From Aquilaria yunnanensis (taxonomy: Eukaryota; Streptophyta; Magnoliopsida; Malvales; Thymelaeaceae), in assembly GCA_039654915.1 (NCBI GenBank), contig CM077594.1, positions 88,426,893 to 88,490,892 of the forward strand: a stretch of 64,000 nucleotides of DNA, given 5' to 3'. The notes below the pieces were generated by a model. The model did no database searches and had not been told where the DNA came from. It saw only the letters and a program-made list of their open reading frames with translations. The position numbers and the translations under genes were made by a program. Positions 10,348 through 22,479 of this stretch are shown here, in pieces; position 1 is the stretch's first letter; each line of letters begins with the position of its first letter.

Positions 10348-10968
10348 GTGGGTGCCTCTGAAAGTTAACTTGTTTTCCTGGAAAGCTTTCCAACACCAGT
10401 TACCTACTGGATTTAACTTGGCATCTAAAGGCATTAATATATAGAGTTTAGAAAGACCCTTTCTGCATGTGTTTTGTCGAGAATGGAGATCACCTTTTGC
10501 TGTTATATGACTTCATTTCTCAAAGTTGGTCTTGCATTTACAAGTGGTGGAATTTCTTCTCAGTTAATTGCTCTACCATGTCTGGTTTCATAATACAATG
10601 GCCAATGAAATTATCTTCTAAACAAGCTTGGATGGCATGGAAAGTTGTTATACTGGTAACCATTTGGGCTGTTTGGAAGACAATGAACAATAGAATATTG
10701 AATGGGATGGTGATCCTAGTTCATGATATTGTTTTTAAATCAAATTCTTTTCCCATTTTTAGATTTTGTACAGGGGTGAAAAAAAACACAGCTCCCTTTT
10801 TATGAGTGGTGCTCTAATCCCTTGTTAGCATGAGCTAATTGGCTTTAGTTTAGTTTCTTTTAAAAGTCAGAGTATGACTATTTTAATATTGACAAGGTGT
10901 TGTTTCTTGGTCTGGTGTAGATTGTATCTTTGTTATTCTTCTCCAGTTTCTTGTTGGTTTTTAATATA
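10348..10968 (+). pseudogene. LINE C-terminal region and 3' leader
   Basis: It resumes the LINE right after the LTR: VPLKVNLFSWKAFQHQLPT is the zf-RVT block of plant L1 ORF2. A Trp-rich stretch and IIWPMK..SKQAWMAWK follow with frame breaks, then non-coding 3' sequence from about 10805. It stops at the 10-bp MULE target ttttaatata (10959-10968). Confidence 0.78.
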
Positions 10969-12220
10969 GGGTAAAATCCACTGAAGGTCACCTATTTTAG
11001 TTTTTTATCCTAAACGGGTACCTGAGCTTAAGATTGTTCTATCAAGGTACTTTTACTCTTATTGCACGTCTCAATTAGGTACTCTCCATCAATTTTAGCG
11101 TTAACCCTAACAAAAAAAGTTGATGTGCCATTAATTAACTCTAAAATAATAATAAAATAACATTCTAAGTCCTCTAAGTTTTCCAGTCAACAATTCTAGA
11201 CCCTTAAACTTTTAAATCTACTGTTTATGCTCCTCTCTCCTCCTCCACCTCCACCTCATTCTCCTACTTTGGCGGCATCACGTCTGGACAGCCGGTGGTG
11301 ACGTCACGATTGTCTATTCTGACGGGCCCCTCCAGCTCCTCTCCTCAGGTGGCCTCTGCCTTACAACGGCTCTAACGCCACTGTTTGGACTTCAATTCCA
11401 TGCCTAAATCAATTGCCTTGGTACCCACCATCATTAGCCAGATCTGGGTTTTCGAGAATATGCATGAAAAATAACATCATTGTTCTCTGGGTTTCCGAGG
11501 CATGATGAGCGAGGATGAACATCACTGTCCTTTGGGTTTCTGGAGATCGTCCTTGTCCATGAATCCTTGATTGATGGTAGGTGGCAGCTTCAAGGGAGTG
11601 GTGGATCACTAGGCGGCTTCAAGAGCTTAATTGACAAATTGAGCCCATAAACCCAAAGTTGGAGAGGTGCTACAAAGATTGAATCGGAGGTGATCAGCAA
11701 AGATTGAATTCGACAGGTGAGATCAAATCGGAGGTGTATGATGAAGGAGACGAAGACAACTGGATTTGGGTGGATGGCGATAGATTTAAGGTGTAGATAT
11801 AGCCAATAGATTTGAGGTAGAAGAGAAGACGAGCAAAGGGTGGCTGATGAAGAATGGGAAGCCATTTTTGGGCTTTGATCGAATGTGGAGGAGAAGGCGA
11901 GAAGACATGATCCTGTTGAGGTTGGAGCAAGAGGTGGAGGATGAGGAGGAAAGAGAAGCATAAATAGTAAATTTAAAAGTTTAAAAGTCTAGAATTGTTG
12001 ACTGGAAAAGTCAGGGGACTTAGAATGTTATTTTATGATTATTTTAGAGTTAATTAATGACACATCAGCTTTTTCCATTAGGGTTAACACTAAAATTGAC
12101 ATAATGTATCTAATTGAGATACATAATAAGAGTAAAGGTACCTTGATAGAACAATCTTAAGCTCAAGTACTAGTTTAAGACAAAAAAAAAAAGCTATGTG
12201 ACCTCCGGTGGATTTAACTC
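10969..12220. mobile_element. Long-TIR foldback MULE (non-autonomous), 10-bp TSD
   Basis: Terminal inverted repeats of roughly 240 bp begin gggtaaaatcc and (complement) gagttaaatcc. They are flanked by perfect ttttaatata at 10959-10968 and 12221-12230. Long TIRs with a 9-10 bp duplication fit Mutator-like elements. The interior (about 11220-11940) is less AT-rich and has modest open frames on the - strand with no recognisable domain; captured host DNA is possible. It landed in the 3' leader of the LINE, which continues after it. Confidence 0.82.
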
Positions 12221-12256
12221 TTTTAATATATTTCCTTGAGATTTTGTTAAAAAAAA

Positions 12257-12929
12257 TTGTAATTTACTAAAAAATGAGGAACTATATTACAAGTTTTAAG
12301 TGATGGTTGGAATGAGGGTAATATGATAAATTAACTATAAAGAATTTATAAAAATATAAAAATTGTGTAAAAAATTTAAAAAAACCAAAAAAGTAGCTAG
12401 TAAATAATATTTAAAGAATGTTTGAACAAAGTAAGTGTTATTCTTGCAAATTGTTAATGATTGTACTTCAGAAAATAGTACGTGTAGTTTTAGAATGCTT
12501 GGATTTTACTTGGAGATATAGGAAATCCTTTCAATGCTAGGGAGGTCAGTAGTAGAGTAAAAAAATTTTTGTTTGTAGAGTTAAATTTATAACATAGCAA
12601 GACCATGTATGCATTTAGTTAACTATTTCAAATTTACTCCTAATAATTGGCATGATAATGGCAATAGATAATCATAGCTTATCATTTGAATTTTAGGTAA
12701 ATTTACACTTTAGTCATTCTATTTTAAAAATATATACTTTACCTTCAGGATGTGGCATTTTTTTTTTTAACATTTCATTTTGTTTGAGATCAACTTTTCA
12801 AATTCTATTTTAAATTGCACAGTGGCTATCATAGATTAAATTCATACCATTTGATAATAGTTTGATAATCATTTAATCATTCATACCATTTTTTTTATAT
12901 CTAAATGCAAAATATTTTTTTCCTTTTAG
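12257..12929. other. AT-rich spacer
   Basis: No gene is seen. The DNA is AT-rich with homopolymer runs. 12700-12800 (tttacactttagtcattc...) resembles one arm of the foldback repeats found elsewhere in the window, but no second arm is clear. Confidence 0.5.
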
Positions 12930-13131
12930 TTTTTTTTAACCAAAAAATAAGGATCTTTAATAATGATCAACGAGGATCATACAACAAGTCCAATATAAGA
13001 AGAGACCTAAAAGAAGATGGGGAACCGAAGTCCAATCTACATTTTACATCTATTTTTTACACAAAAAAGGTAATGTGGTTAGCATGCATATTAGCTATTC
13101 TAGGAACATGAGTCATCTTGCAATCTAAGAA

Positions 13132-13347
13132 TTAAACCCTCAATTGTTTAATCTCAGCCACCAAAGGATCTATCCGCCTATCAGTTTGCTTCACTTGGAT
13201 TGCATTAACTAGCTCAAGACAATTAGTTTCAACTTTAACCTTTAACTGTCGGAACTCAATAGCAACAAGCAAACCTTCTTGAACAACCATAGCTTTAGAT
13301 ATCAAAGCACTTGTAGCAGAAAAATACTTATCTTTCATAGCTACCAA
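13132..13347 (-). pseudogene. LINE C-terminal RNase H fragment
   Basis: The 71-codon frame has the RVT_3-type pattern SALISKAMVVQEGLLVAIEF...VKVETNCLELVNAI, the second half of the RNase H domain of plant L1 ORF2. AN..AN..F-like residues follow in broken frame toward the A tail. It is part of the element at 12930-18800. Confidence 0.75.
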
Positions 13348-13499
13348 CTGTCCCAGTGAATTTTTTTAGAAGAACTTTAGCTCTAGCAACACCTGAGTCA
13401 AGGTCCTAAGCACCATTCGCGTTAACTTTGCAATAGCTCAACTGAGGTCTTTTCTAGTAGCACCTAGGCTATTTCTGCTTGATGATAGTGTTAGGAAAG

Positions 13500-13715
13500 A
13501 GTTTTCTTATACAAAACTTAGAAAAAGCCTTATCAATTTTCTAAATAACATTGATTAGGCACAAATGTTTTTTTTTATCAAAAATGGCCTCATTCCTGGA
13601 AGGAAAGGTTTTGTTGTATAAAACTCAGAAAAGGCCTTATCAATTTTCTACACAACACTAATTGGGCAAAAATATTTCTTATCAAAGATGGCCTCATTCC
13701 TAGCAATCTAAATAT
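13500..13715. repeat. Tandem duplication of about 107 bp inside the LINE
   Basis: The block tatacaaaactcagaaaa...cttatcaattttct...ggcctcattcct occurs twice, with tatcaatttt at 13531 and 13638 (offset 107). The copies differ by scattered substitutions and a short insertion, so the duplication is not recent. Confidence 0.7.
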
Positions 13716-14649
13716 GCCAACAAACATAAGCAGCCTTTAACATAATAAAATCTTTAACATCCAGATTATGCTCCAGGTCTTTCTAGGTAGCAAGAATCCA
13801 AGAATAAAAAATAGAGATTGGTTGCTTATTTATCTTGTAGTCAAGACAACTAAACATATGAGTTCAGCCCAATCACACAATAAGATGGCATGCTCACCAA
13901 TTTCAGGAAGTAAACAGGAAGGATAGGTAGGCTCAACTTTCTTACACCTCTTTACCAGGTTAGCCTTAATTGTTACACAATTCTGACAAAGCCTCCACAG
14001 GAAGTTAAGAAATTTTTTGAGGGCAGTTAATTTGCCAGAGGCATTTCTAAATAGTTTGGTCCACCTAATAAGATAAAGATAAATCAGTATGCATAATGGA
14101 CACTTTGTGAATACAATAAGCTAATTTTATAGTTAAAGAACCAGTCTTCTCATGGGGCTAGATAATAGCATTCGATTCAGCAGTGTTAGTGATAGGGATT
14201 TGTTGTATGGCTCATTTTTCATCCTCTATAATGAAATCTGAATCATCCTGAGATCCTAGGTGTAAGTATCAATCCTCATTAAAGAATGAAATTTAAAATC
14301 TAGTAGCTGTTGTGGAACTGGTTCAATAGGATGCAATCTATGGCTCTGAATATTAGGAACCCATAGATCCTTCTAGATATTTATGCTTTTTCCATTCCTG
14401 ACTTGTCAAAAAACTTATTCTTTAATGTTATCTCTACCATATAATATGCTTGACCATCCCCAAGATGTATTATGACCTCTTTCAACATTCATAAAATTCT
14501 GGTTATGAAGTAGAGACCTTTCAATATTGTTACCCATGAAGCCTCAAGATTTTTGATAATTCTCCAAGCCAACTTTGACAAAATGAGCTTTATTAATGTT
14601 CCCCAAGTCCTTAAATCAAGCCTTCCTTTTTCTTTTAGAAGTGTCAATG

Positions 14650-16140
14650 TATTCCAACTTCTCCAATGAATTTTGTTTCCTTTATCAAAATGACCCCACT
14701 AGAAATTAGCAATTAATGCATTCAAAGATTGACAGCCCTTCTTTGTAAACTTGAAGGCAGCCATAAAGTAGACAAGGATAGCAAAAGCTACAACTTTTAT
14801 AAGAATTTCCTTACCAGCAAATGACAAAAAAATTTCCTTCCACCCTTGTAGCTTATTAGGCAAATTGTCTCTAGCAGCTGCCATGACTTCAAACTTTTTT
14901 TGGCCCAGATGGTAGGTAATCTTAGATATTTTCCTGAATTTCCATTGTTATGGATGCCCAAAATTTGACTAACTTCCTATTTCGGGTTTTGCGATGTGTT
15001 TTTACTGAAGAGAGATTTTTTCTCCTTTCAGCAGTCAAAAGCATAAAAGATAAAGCTTCTATAACAAATAAAAACAAATAATAAGAGATGGGATCTCCCT
15101 ACCTAAGGCCTCAGAAGGGTAAAAACTATCTGTTTCTTTTTCATTGTATAGAATTTTATAAAAGACAAGAGTCATTATCCAGCACATCCTTGTTTCACAA
15201 AAGCCCAGTTTTCATAAGGCAACTGTTAATAAGTGCCATTCAACCCTATCATAAGTCTTTTTCATATCAATTTTTATAGCCATATCACCAACTTTACCCT
15301 TTATTTTGTTTCTGATATAATGGAAAGCTTTATGAGCCAATATGATGTTATCCTGGATTAACCTACCCTTAATAAAAACATTCTAATATGGCAAGATAAG
15401 AGAATTCAGATATGGTTTTAAGCTATTTACTAAGACCTTAGAAATGATTTTACATAAAAAATTGCAAAGACTAATAAGTCTATACAGAAATACTGACCCA
15501 AGACTTTGAACTTTAGGTATTAGGATAATAGAAGTTAGATTATAAAAAGGATCAAAGGTTCCTTGGCTGAAAAAGTTTTTTACAACATCAATGATGTTTT
15601 CCTCTATTTCTAACTAGAAAGTGTGGACGAATACACCAAAAAATCCATTTGGAAGCCTCTGATTTAAAATGCTACTGTCTTTACTTCTTCAATAGTAACC
15701 TTATAAGTAAGCAATATATTCAAATCGTCTGAAACCGTCTTTTGAATGTATGGTTAAACAACATCCATGTTCCTTTCTTCTTCAGTAGAAAATAAATTTT
15801 GATAAAATCTTTTGAAGGCTACCCCAATATAAATCTCATCTTCTATCCACATTTCATTCTCATATTTAGTTCTATAGATTTTGTTCAAAGCTCTTATCTG
15901 CACAATAGTAGCATGAAAAAATTGAGTATTTTTATCTCCCAATTAAAGCCAATTAAAATGACTTCTTTGATGCCAATGTATTTCCTCTCTGATCCATAGC
16001 TCTTCTAGTAGTTTAGCCATATTTTTTCCAAGTTCAGGTTATAATCCTTACCATGATATTGTAGAGCTTCAATTTACTACAAAATATGGTCCATCTGTTT
16101 CTAGTTATTTTGGAAATGGGACTTACTCCACTTGGAAAGA
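14650..16140 (-). pseudogene. LINE reverse transcriptase, decayed
   Basis: 15754-15942 has GDKNTQFFHATI, the conserved block before the L1 RT domain. 14699-14884 has KLQGWKEIFLSFAGKEILIKVVAFAI, the block after it. Between them RT-like sequence continues in shifted frames, including a region around 15250-15500 that matches palm-to-thumb order. No intact catalytic box could be read with confidence. Confidence 0.72.
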
Positions 16141-16174
16141 GCTATGTTGCAGGTTTGCAATTTGGCTGAAACTA

Positions 16175-17080
16175 TCACTTTATCATGAATATGATCATGG
16201 TAATGTCAAGACTAATCAACAATCTTACGACACTATGGCTCTTTGATGCATGCGGCTTCAAACTTGAATTTCCTTTAGGTGTTTCAGTGTTTAGGATTAG
16301 AGGGATATGGTCAGAACCTACTCTTGCCTGATGCAAAAGTTGACAATTCGGGAGCATCGATCGTTAATTATAATTAATGAGAGCTATGTCCAGTCTTTCT
16401 TTTACTGGATCTTTTTTTATCTTATTAAACCAAGTAAATGGCTGGCCTTGAAAACCCAAATCCATAAGTTTTATGCCCTGAAATAGAGCCTAGAGCTCCA
16501 AAATTTCCTCAGAACCTTCTTATTACCTCCCCATTTTTCTTCTTGATACCAACTTTCATGTAGATCTCCCAAGTATGGTCATGGTTCACTATTGTAAGTT
16601 AAAGCAAGCCATCAAATCTCCATCCAATCACTCATTCCATCCATTTTTCTTCTAAATGCAAAATTTCATTTAGATTTCCTAAGCATGGCCATGGTTCACT
16701 ATTGTGAGTTAAAGCAAGCTACTGAATCTCCATCCAATTATTCCTTCTATCCTCAAATACAAGTGAAGCATAAATTCAAAATTTTTTTACTCTTCTTGAT
16801 TGATGAAGATTTTTAACTATAGTGTTAATAATATGTATGCTATTACTACATATTTCAATATGACAAGAGTCTTGGCACCAGAAAGCCCTATTGGAACAAC
16901 ATAAAAGCCTTTGTCAAACTTCTATTTCCTTCTGTATAGATTAGCCTTCTTTTTCTTATTTCTAGTCTCCATGATAAAGCAAATTTGGGGTTTAAATTTC
17001 CTGGTCAGCTTCTCTAGATGATGAATTGTTAGAGGACCACCCAAACCCTAACAATTTTAGCTTAAAAAAATCATGGTGCT
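16175..17080 (-). pseudogene. LINE endonuclease domain, decayed
   Basis: The - strand starts with a WN.RG-like segment (AKIVRVWVVL) and KPKFALSWRLE near 17000, and ends with RVGSDHIPLIL near 16300, the SDH.P motif that closes the AP-type endonuclease of L1 elements. Frames between are broken. Confidence 0.65.
16551..16770. repeat. Tandem duplication of about 110 bp inside the LINE
   Basis: The block catggttcactattgt.agttaaagcaag...aatctccatccaat occurs twice, with atggttcact at 16581 and 16691 (offset 110). It is diverged, as at 13500-13715. Confidence 0.7.
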
Positions 17081-17399
17081 TGGGTGGCTTCTTGAGGGCA
17101 GTTACCAAATCCTTTTTCCATATGCATTTGTACTATATAGACTTTTTTTTTTTTATTTGGAGGTTTACCTCATTTTTCTTAACCTTTCTAGCCAAACACA
17201 TAGCTTTATATGGGTGATCAATTTTAGCAAAAAGCTCAACAATATGGGGAGAATGAGTAGCAGAAGTATGAATTTAAGGTAAAGGTTTAGCAAGGGCTAA
17301 GGTTTTAGAGTTATGATGTAGATCAAAACTAGGGTAGAAGTTATTTGCAAAGGTAGCTAAGGAGTTTAATAAGGGTTCAAGATGAAAAGGGCTTTGAGG

Positions 17400-18340
17400 A
17401 AATGGTAGAATATTAGGAATAAAAGGGGGTAGGGCATGTGATATATGATTTTCTAGTCACGAGGATTGTATTTTTAGTATGAGTCTCCAAATGGGGTGCA
17501 AGATGAGGTATTTGAGAAGACAAAATGAGTTTAAGGAAAGTGTGCCCTGGAAGTATTCCCCTTGGCTTAGCACTTGTTTCTAACTCATGATTTTTCACTA
17601 GTTTAGGTGTTGAGGTCTGAAGCAAATTCCCATACTTAGGTTGCCTTGTGCTTAAAATAGTCAAACTACCATAATTTCTACAAGCTCCTTCCAAATGTCA
17701 AATTCTGCTACACTGGTAGCAAATATCTTTAAGTCTTTCATATTTAGCAGCAATCCAGGACTTGGTAAATGGACTTTTACGAAACCAGAATCCAAGCTTA
17801 AGTGGTTCTTGGACATCAATAGGAACCTTGATTCTCAAGCAACCTCTATTATTAATCCATTCTTCATCAATCGACAGAACAGTACAAACAAATTGCCTAT
17901 CTTCTATTATTCTTAGCATTCTCCACATTCATCCATTAAAGAGGTAAACCATATAACTGAACCCAGATAGGTAGTTAACTGAAATCCAAATCAACTAATA
18001 CCTTATTAGACCTCCATTTGCACAACACCATATTACTTCCCATAAAAAATTATAGACCTTCTTTAATAATAGCCTCAATCTGATTCTCATCAAGGAAAGA
18101 ACATTGTATCATCTTATCTTCAATAAGGTGGACAATTTTGATCCTAAATCGCTTCCATGCTCTTGATAAAATGTTCACAACAACCATTTCAATTATTCAT
18201 TTGCTAGACAAGATACACCCAAGCAACACTGAAGGACGCTACTGAGCCAACAAATCCTGAGAAAGATCTAGTGTGAATTCGCCATCACTTTCAAAAGAGA
18301 AATTGGGGAAAACATCACCTTCAACCATCACATTCCAAAC
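17400..18340 (-). pseudogene. LINE ORF1 (DUF4283/CCHC type), decayed
   Basis: The - strand reading has MVEGDVFPNFSFES near 18325. LRIKVPIDVQEPLKLGF and WIAAKYERLKDICYQC lie in 17928-17698, and the last Cys residues of the CCHC knuckle (HLEGAC) follow across a stop. This is the usual N-terminal nucleic-acid-binding ORF1 of plant L1 elements. It lies upstream of the endonuclease as expected. Confidence 0.75.
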
Positions 18341-18800
18341 TTTTGATCTTTGGACAATAACCTAAATCAATTACCAAAATTAGAAACAAAGCATAGAAAA
18401 CCAACACAGAACGCTGAAACACAAATCCCAGAGCACAAGCACCAAGAAAAAAAGAAAAGCCCATTAGACAGAGAGCCAAGAAAAGGAAAGGATAAAAAGA
18501 TAGCAAGAAAGAGGGAGGAAAGAAACAATTGGAAATTGTATCTCAGCAATTGGAATCTCACCAATCAAAATAACAAAACCAAGAATAGGAATCCAGAGTC
18601 CCAGTCACAAAAATGCAAAAAGCCTTTGAGCTAACCATTGATTGCCATTAGTACTTTTGATGATGAAGTCGACACAAGAATGCTGTGGCAAAGTTGCATC
18701 AGACAAGCTTGATGAAGTTATGGTGGGAAACAGAGTAGGACCGTCAGGAACACTTATAGAGGAGAAAAAGCTCGCATGAGTGAAGAGAAAATTTCCCCTT

Positions 18801-20227
18801 TAGTTCATGGGGCAAAATGTATATTTTTTAAACAAAATGAAAAATTTTTAATTTTACTTAAACCTTGAGGGGCAAACTATAACTAGCCCTAGTGTCAATT
18901 ACTCAATCTATCACATAATATGTCTATTTTATTTGTTTTTATAGAAATTATGGATATTATGTCGCATTAGCATGTCAGTTACATTATACTAAATAGCATA
19001 TTTACAACATGATAAATTTGTGGACTTTGCATAAGAAGAATGATGTATTTGGAAGAAGAATGAGATATGTATTGTGGAATAGAGAAAATATCTTTAATAA
19101 ATTCCATCCTAAGCCCAACAAATAGATGATGTGACATTATAAGGAGCCAAGTTATAACAAATTAGTAAGACCAGTAATTTCGTGATGCATCTCTAAATTT
19201 TGTAAACTTTAATTACTATGTAAATATTCTTTGAAAATAGTGTAAATAAATATTCTAAGTGAAAGTTAAAGTTAAATATTTTTATATACCAATATTTAGC
19301 TCTTGGACATATTAAGGAGCTCTAGGCGCATTTAAGCTTCAAGAATAAGTAGGGATTGAACCTTGGACCTTCTTGTAACAAATACAAGTCTCAGTCATGA
19401 GGGTAAAGCTTTGGCTACACACATATATATATATATAATAAATTATTGAACAAGTGGATTTTAGACTTGAGCCACTGTCTAAATTTTTTCCAGCTAAAGG
19501 TGAGAAGACTTGATCCTAGCTCATAAGCAACCAACATCCGGTGGTGGATCCAAAAATTTTAGGAGGAAGGGGTCCGTATACATAAAGAAATATTAAACTA
19601 AAAATTAAGCAATAAAGCTTATAAATTGACATATGTAACATAAAATCTAAACTCATATATAACATAATAATGAAAATTTTTCGCATAAAATTTGAAAATG
19701 CTCAAATTTAGCATCTATTTTTTTTTTTTTTGTCATTAGCCGAACAACTACAATATAAATTATCAAATTATATATGAATTGTGGAGAAGATGGTGAGATG
19801 TGTATGATGTATAGAATGTAAAAGAAAAATGTCCTTTTTATAGCCCCTAAACTTATACATTTCTTACCACTTGGCTCTTAGATTTTATCTTGTATGAGTA
19901 GCTCATTAATTTTTTTCATAGGTTTAAATAGAAAAAGAGTAAAAAAAATGTTCAAGGTCTAGTTAAGAAATATATAAAAGTTCAGGGGGCTAGTTAGAAT
20001 TTTTTCCATTAGAAAATACAAAAAGATGGACTTTTTTTTGTCTTTCTTAAAGTAAAAGATGATCATTATTTTATTCCAATGAATATTATAAAAATTATGG
20101 TGGCCCACTAAAAAATTTAAAGAGATCCAATTTTTAAATTACATCTCTTTTTAACATATTTTCTAAAGATCCATATATATAATGTAGACACGCCTCTCTC
20201 AAGATCCATGTTTCAATAAAAGCTATT
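18801..20227. other. AT-rich spacer with short repeats
   Basis: No protein gene. 19353-19417 looks like a tRNA-type SINE remnant on the - strand: B box GTTCAATCC at 19353-19361 and an A-box-like TAGCCAAAGCT at 19407-19417. About 19826-20013 is a small foldback MITE (arms tagcccctaaactta and tagccccctgaactt in opposite orientation). 19545-20215 may be a further diverged element (ggtggatcc near its start); I could not fix its ends. Confidence 0.45.
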
Positions 20228-22160
20228 GTGGGTGACAGGTCGACCCGACACGAATCGGCTGGGTCTAGATGGTCGGGCACAGATTAGGTTCAAGCAGTCT
20301 TATCCTAAGCCGGTCCTGGGTTGGTTCCATGCCAGGCTAGGCTAGGTCGATTTTTTTAAAAAAAGTACTTTAATGACTTAATTTTGTATTTAATATTTAT
20401 TTTTCTAAAAAAAAAACATCACCCATCAGTGTTTTCCAAAAAGCCAAACGGCACCTACAACTAACTAGAATATGCCTTATATCTTAAAATAACAAAACAT
20501 TCCAAAAATTACCCAAAATTAAGACCTATGATCTGTGTTTAGCAATATAGTTAGATTAAATACAAACTAAATGTAACAAGGAAAAAAAAATTCAAGCCTC
20601 GTCATTGGAGCTTTTTTGGTTTTGTTTTCGAAATGCAGCAAGAACCAAATCTTGTTTGCATACGTAGACTTCAACTGCCTCCAATGTCAATCTTGTTCAT
20701 TTATTCAATATTACCCGTTTTCCTGAACTAAATGTTACTTTGGATGCCACAGTTGAGACCAGAATTGCGAGAATCTTTTGGGTGATTATCAACAATACTA
20801 CTTCAATCTCTTTTGCTTCCACTACTCCAATATGTCAATATTGCTTGGCTCGAACAATGTGTTAAGGAAGTCATCGACCTTAGTTAAACCCAAAGTCATC
20901 GATCGGGGACATTTGAGCATTTGGAGGGCTGAGTTGAATCTTGACGAGATTGATCTCCTACAAGACTCGGTTTAAGGAGCTTCTCACAATATAACTTATA
21001 CAAAGAATGCAAGTGCTTGGAAGCAGTAGCAAACATAGTCAAAACATTTACATGGGCTATTTCTAATTAAGTGTGATAAATGCCTTCAAGTAATGTGGTC
21101 ATGCCCCGTCATTTTCACATATGAATCAAGCAAAGAAGCAACTAAAAAGATTAAGGGAATGTTTTCAAAATACTGAAGTCATTTAGCCCACATGGCTTTG
21201 ACCATCAGTTTCGAAAACTCATCATCTTTAAACTGATGTATACAGGTGATGTATACATGTTAGAAGTAAATGTCAAACAATGATCAAGAGCAGAAAAATA
21301 GGCTTGTAAATTTGATTTACTAGCTTCAAATAATTTGAAGTTCTCATTCTTAGCTGTTTTCCTAAAAAATTTTCTAAATGCAGGGTTTAATTATGATCTA
21401 ATTTAAGATTCTAGGTGCACATCTTTAGCTTGTGAAAAAGGTTTTTTGGTACTAGAAAGGATATTGGCATTTTGATTTTCTATATGGTGCCATAACATTT
21501 TCTGTGTCAAAATTGTTTTTGTGTACCAACTTTTTCCCGCAATATTTGCACTCTCCGTACCTGTAATCCCCTTCTTATTTGACCTTATAATGCTCCTAAA
21601 CCCAAGCCGGTAACCTCAATGATTTACTTTGTGCTTGTGTATCCTCAACATCGGGTTGACGGCTTGTCGACGTCCATTGAGTTGATGGATCCCCGGCGAA
21701 TGTCTCATTAACCTCTTCAACATCGTCGTCTGATAACTGATCATTAAGACCCAAATCATAATTTTTTGTGTCAATTTGGTTATCGTCATGCAACTCTTCA
21801 ATTGAGATGTCTTTATCATTCGGTCGGGATTGGTGACAAAACAAGCTTCGGAGACTAATGGTACAGGATGAGGAAGTCTCCACAGACTTGTCCTTTTCTC
21901 TTGAAACCACGAGTGACAAAATAATAGTAGTGATTTAGGAAAAAAAATTAGAGATTAGAAAAAGATTAGCAAAAAAGCTAATGAAAATAGGAAAAAAATG
22001 CTTGAGAAAATGTAGCAGGGAAGAAAAGAGATTGAATTTTTGTGTGAGGATAGAGTGAAAATGGCCTATTCATAGGAGGCCAAATTTTGGATGGACAAAA
22101 AACACCTTAGATTATAGTTATTTGAGGGGGCAATATTTGTAGACTATGCAGGCAATCTCT
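20228..22160 (-). mobile_element. Internally deleted hAT, relative of the element at 49969-53060
   Basis: It shows line-by-line similarity to the intact hAT. The GC-rich left end with tcgacccgac words is followed by a C-terminal transposase remnant (20600-21230), a deletion of about 0.7 kb at 21240-21252, a middle remnant, a second deletion of about 0.1 kb near 21450, and the N-terminus (21919-21596). The N-terminal frame keeps NYDLGL.DQLSDD.VEE...TQAQ.KS. Termini have diverged and no TSD is certain. It is a dead derivative. Confidence 0.75.
21596..21919 (-). pseudogene. hAT transposase N-terminal remnant
   Basis: The 107-codon frame aligns with residues 1-105 of the intact 724-residue transposase: the acidic NYDLGLNDQLSDDDVEE segment and SLRLPAWV before the BED finger. 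The finger itself (KCEYCGKKLVHK-like) continues downstream in broken frame. Confidence 0.7.
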
Positions 22161-22477
22161 TGAACATTCAACGGTGTCTATACCACTCATCCAACCCATC
22201 TGAGTTACCGAAAACATTGGTTATGAAAAACTTGTCCGCCAATATTACAATTAGGCATGTACCTTTAACATGTTTTTTTTTGTAATAAAAAATACAATAT
22301 GAGGTTAAGAAAAAATAAAGTGACCAAGTTGGCGGGCAAGAATGACTTTTTGCCTAGGCACAACCAGCATTGAACAGCGCTACACTGATTCAAAGACATT
22401 TCTAATTTGGTGAGTAAGCTGGTGAAGCCTCGTGGGAATTGAAAGTTTGCCCGATATTGCCTGCATAGTCTACAAAT
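22135..22477. repeat. 22-bp perfect inverted repeat around a 0.3-kb spacer
   Basis: The word atttgtagactatgcaggcaat at 22135-22156 recurs as its exact complement at 22456-22477. The left arm corresponds to the end region of the hAT relative. The 300 bp between are AT-rich and unidentified. It may be the rearranged terminus of that hAT. Confidence 0.6.
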
Positions 22478-22479
22478 AA

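Larger units (their letters stand above)
1..12256 (+). mobile_element. Host L1-type LINE, interrupted by three later insertions
   Basis: LINE pieces lie at 1-252, 1199-2903, 10348-10968 and 12231-12256. They join in order once the inserts and their target duplications (ttcatggt, gtggg, ttttaatata) are removed. The pieces read as L1 ORF2: reverse transcriptase, then the zinc-finger-like C-terminal region, then a 3' leader that ends in an A run at 12249-12256 after a motif typical of plant L1 tails. The 5' part (ORF1, endonuclease) is outside the window or lost. The coding frame has many stops, so it is a dead copy. Confidence is high for family and nesting order, lower for the exact 3' end. 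Confidence 0.85.
12930..18800 (-). mobile_element. Near full-length but decayed L1 LINE on the minus strand
   Basis: Reading leftward it has ORF1 with a CCHC knuckle (about 18330-17400), then ORF2 endonuclease (about 17080-16230), reverse transcriptase (about 15950-14650), the zinc-finger-like region, and a C-terminal RNase H (13347-13132). A run of T at 12930-12937 on the + strand is the A tail. Many stops and frameshifts make it inactive. Two internal tandem duplications have periods of 107 and 110 bp. The 5' end near 18800 is approximate because no TSD could be fixed. Confidence 0.82.
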
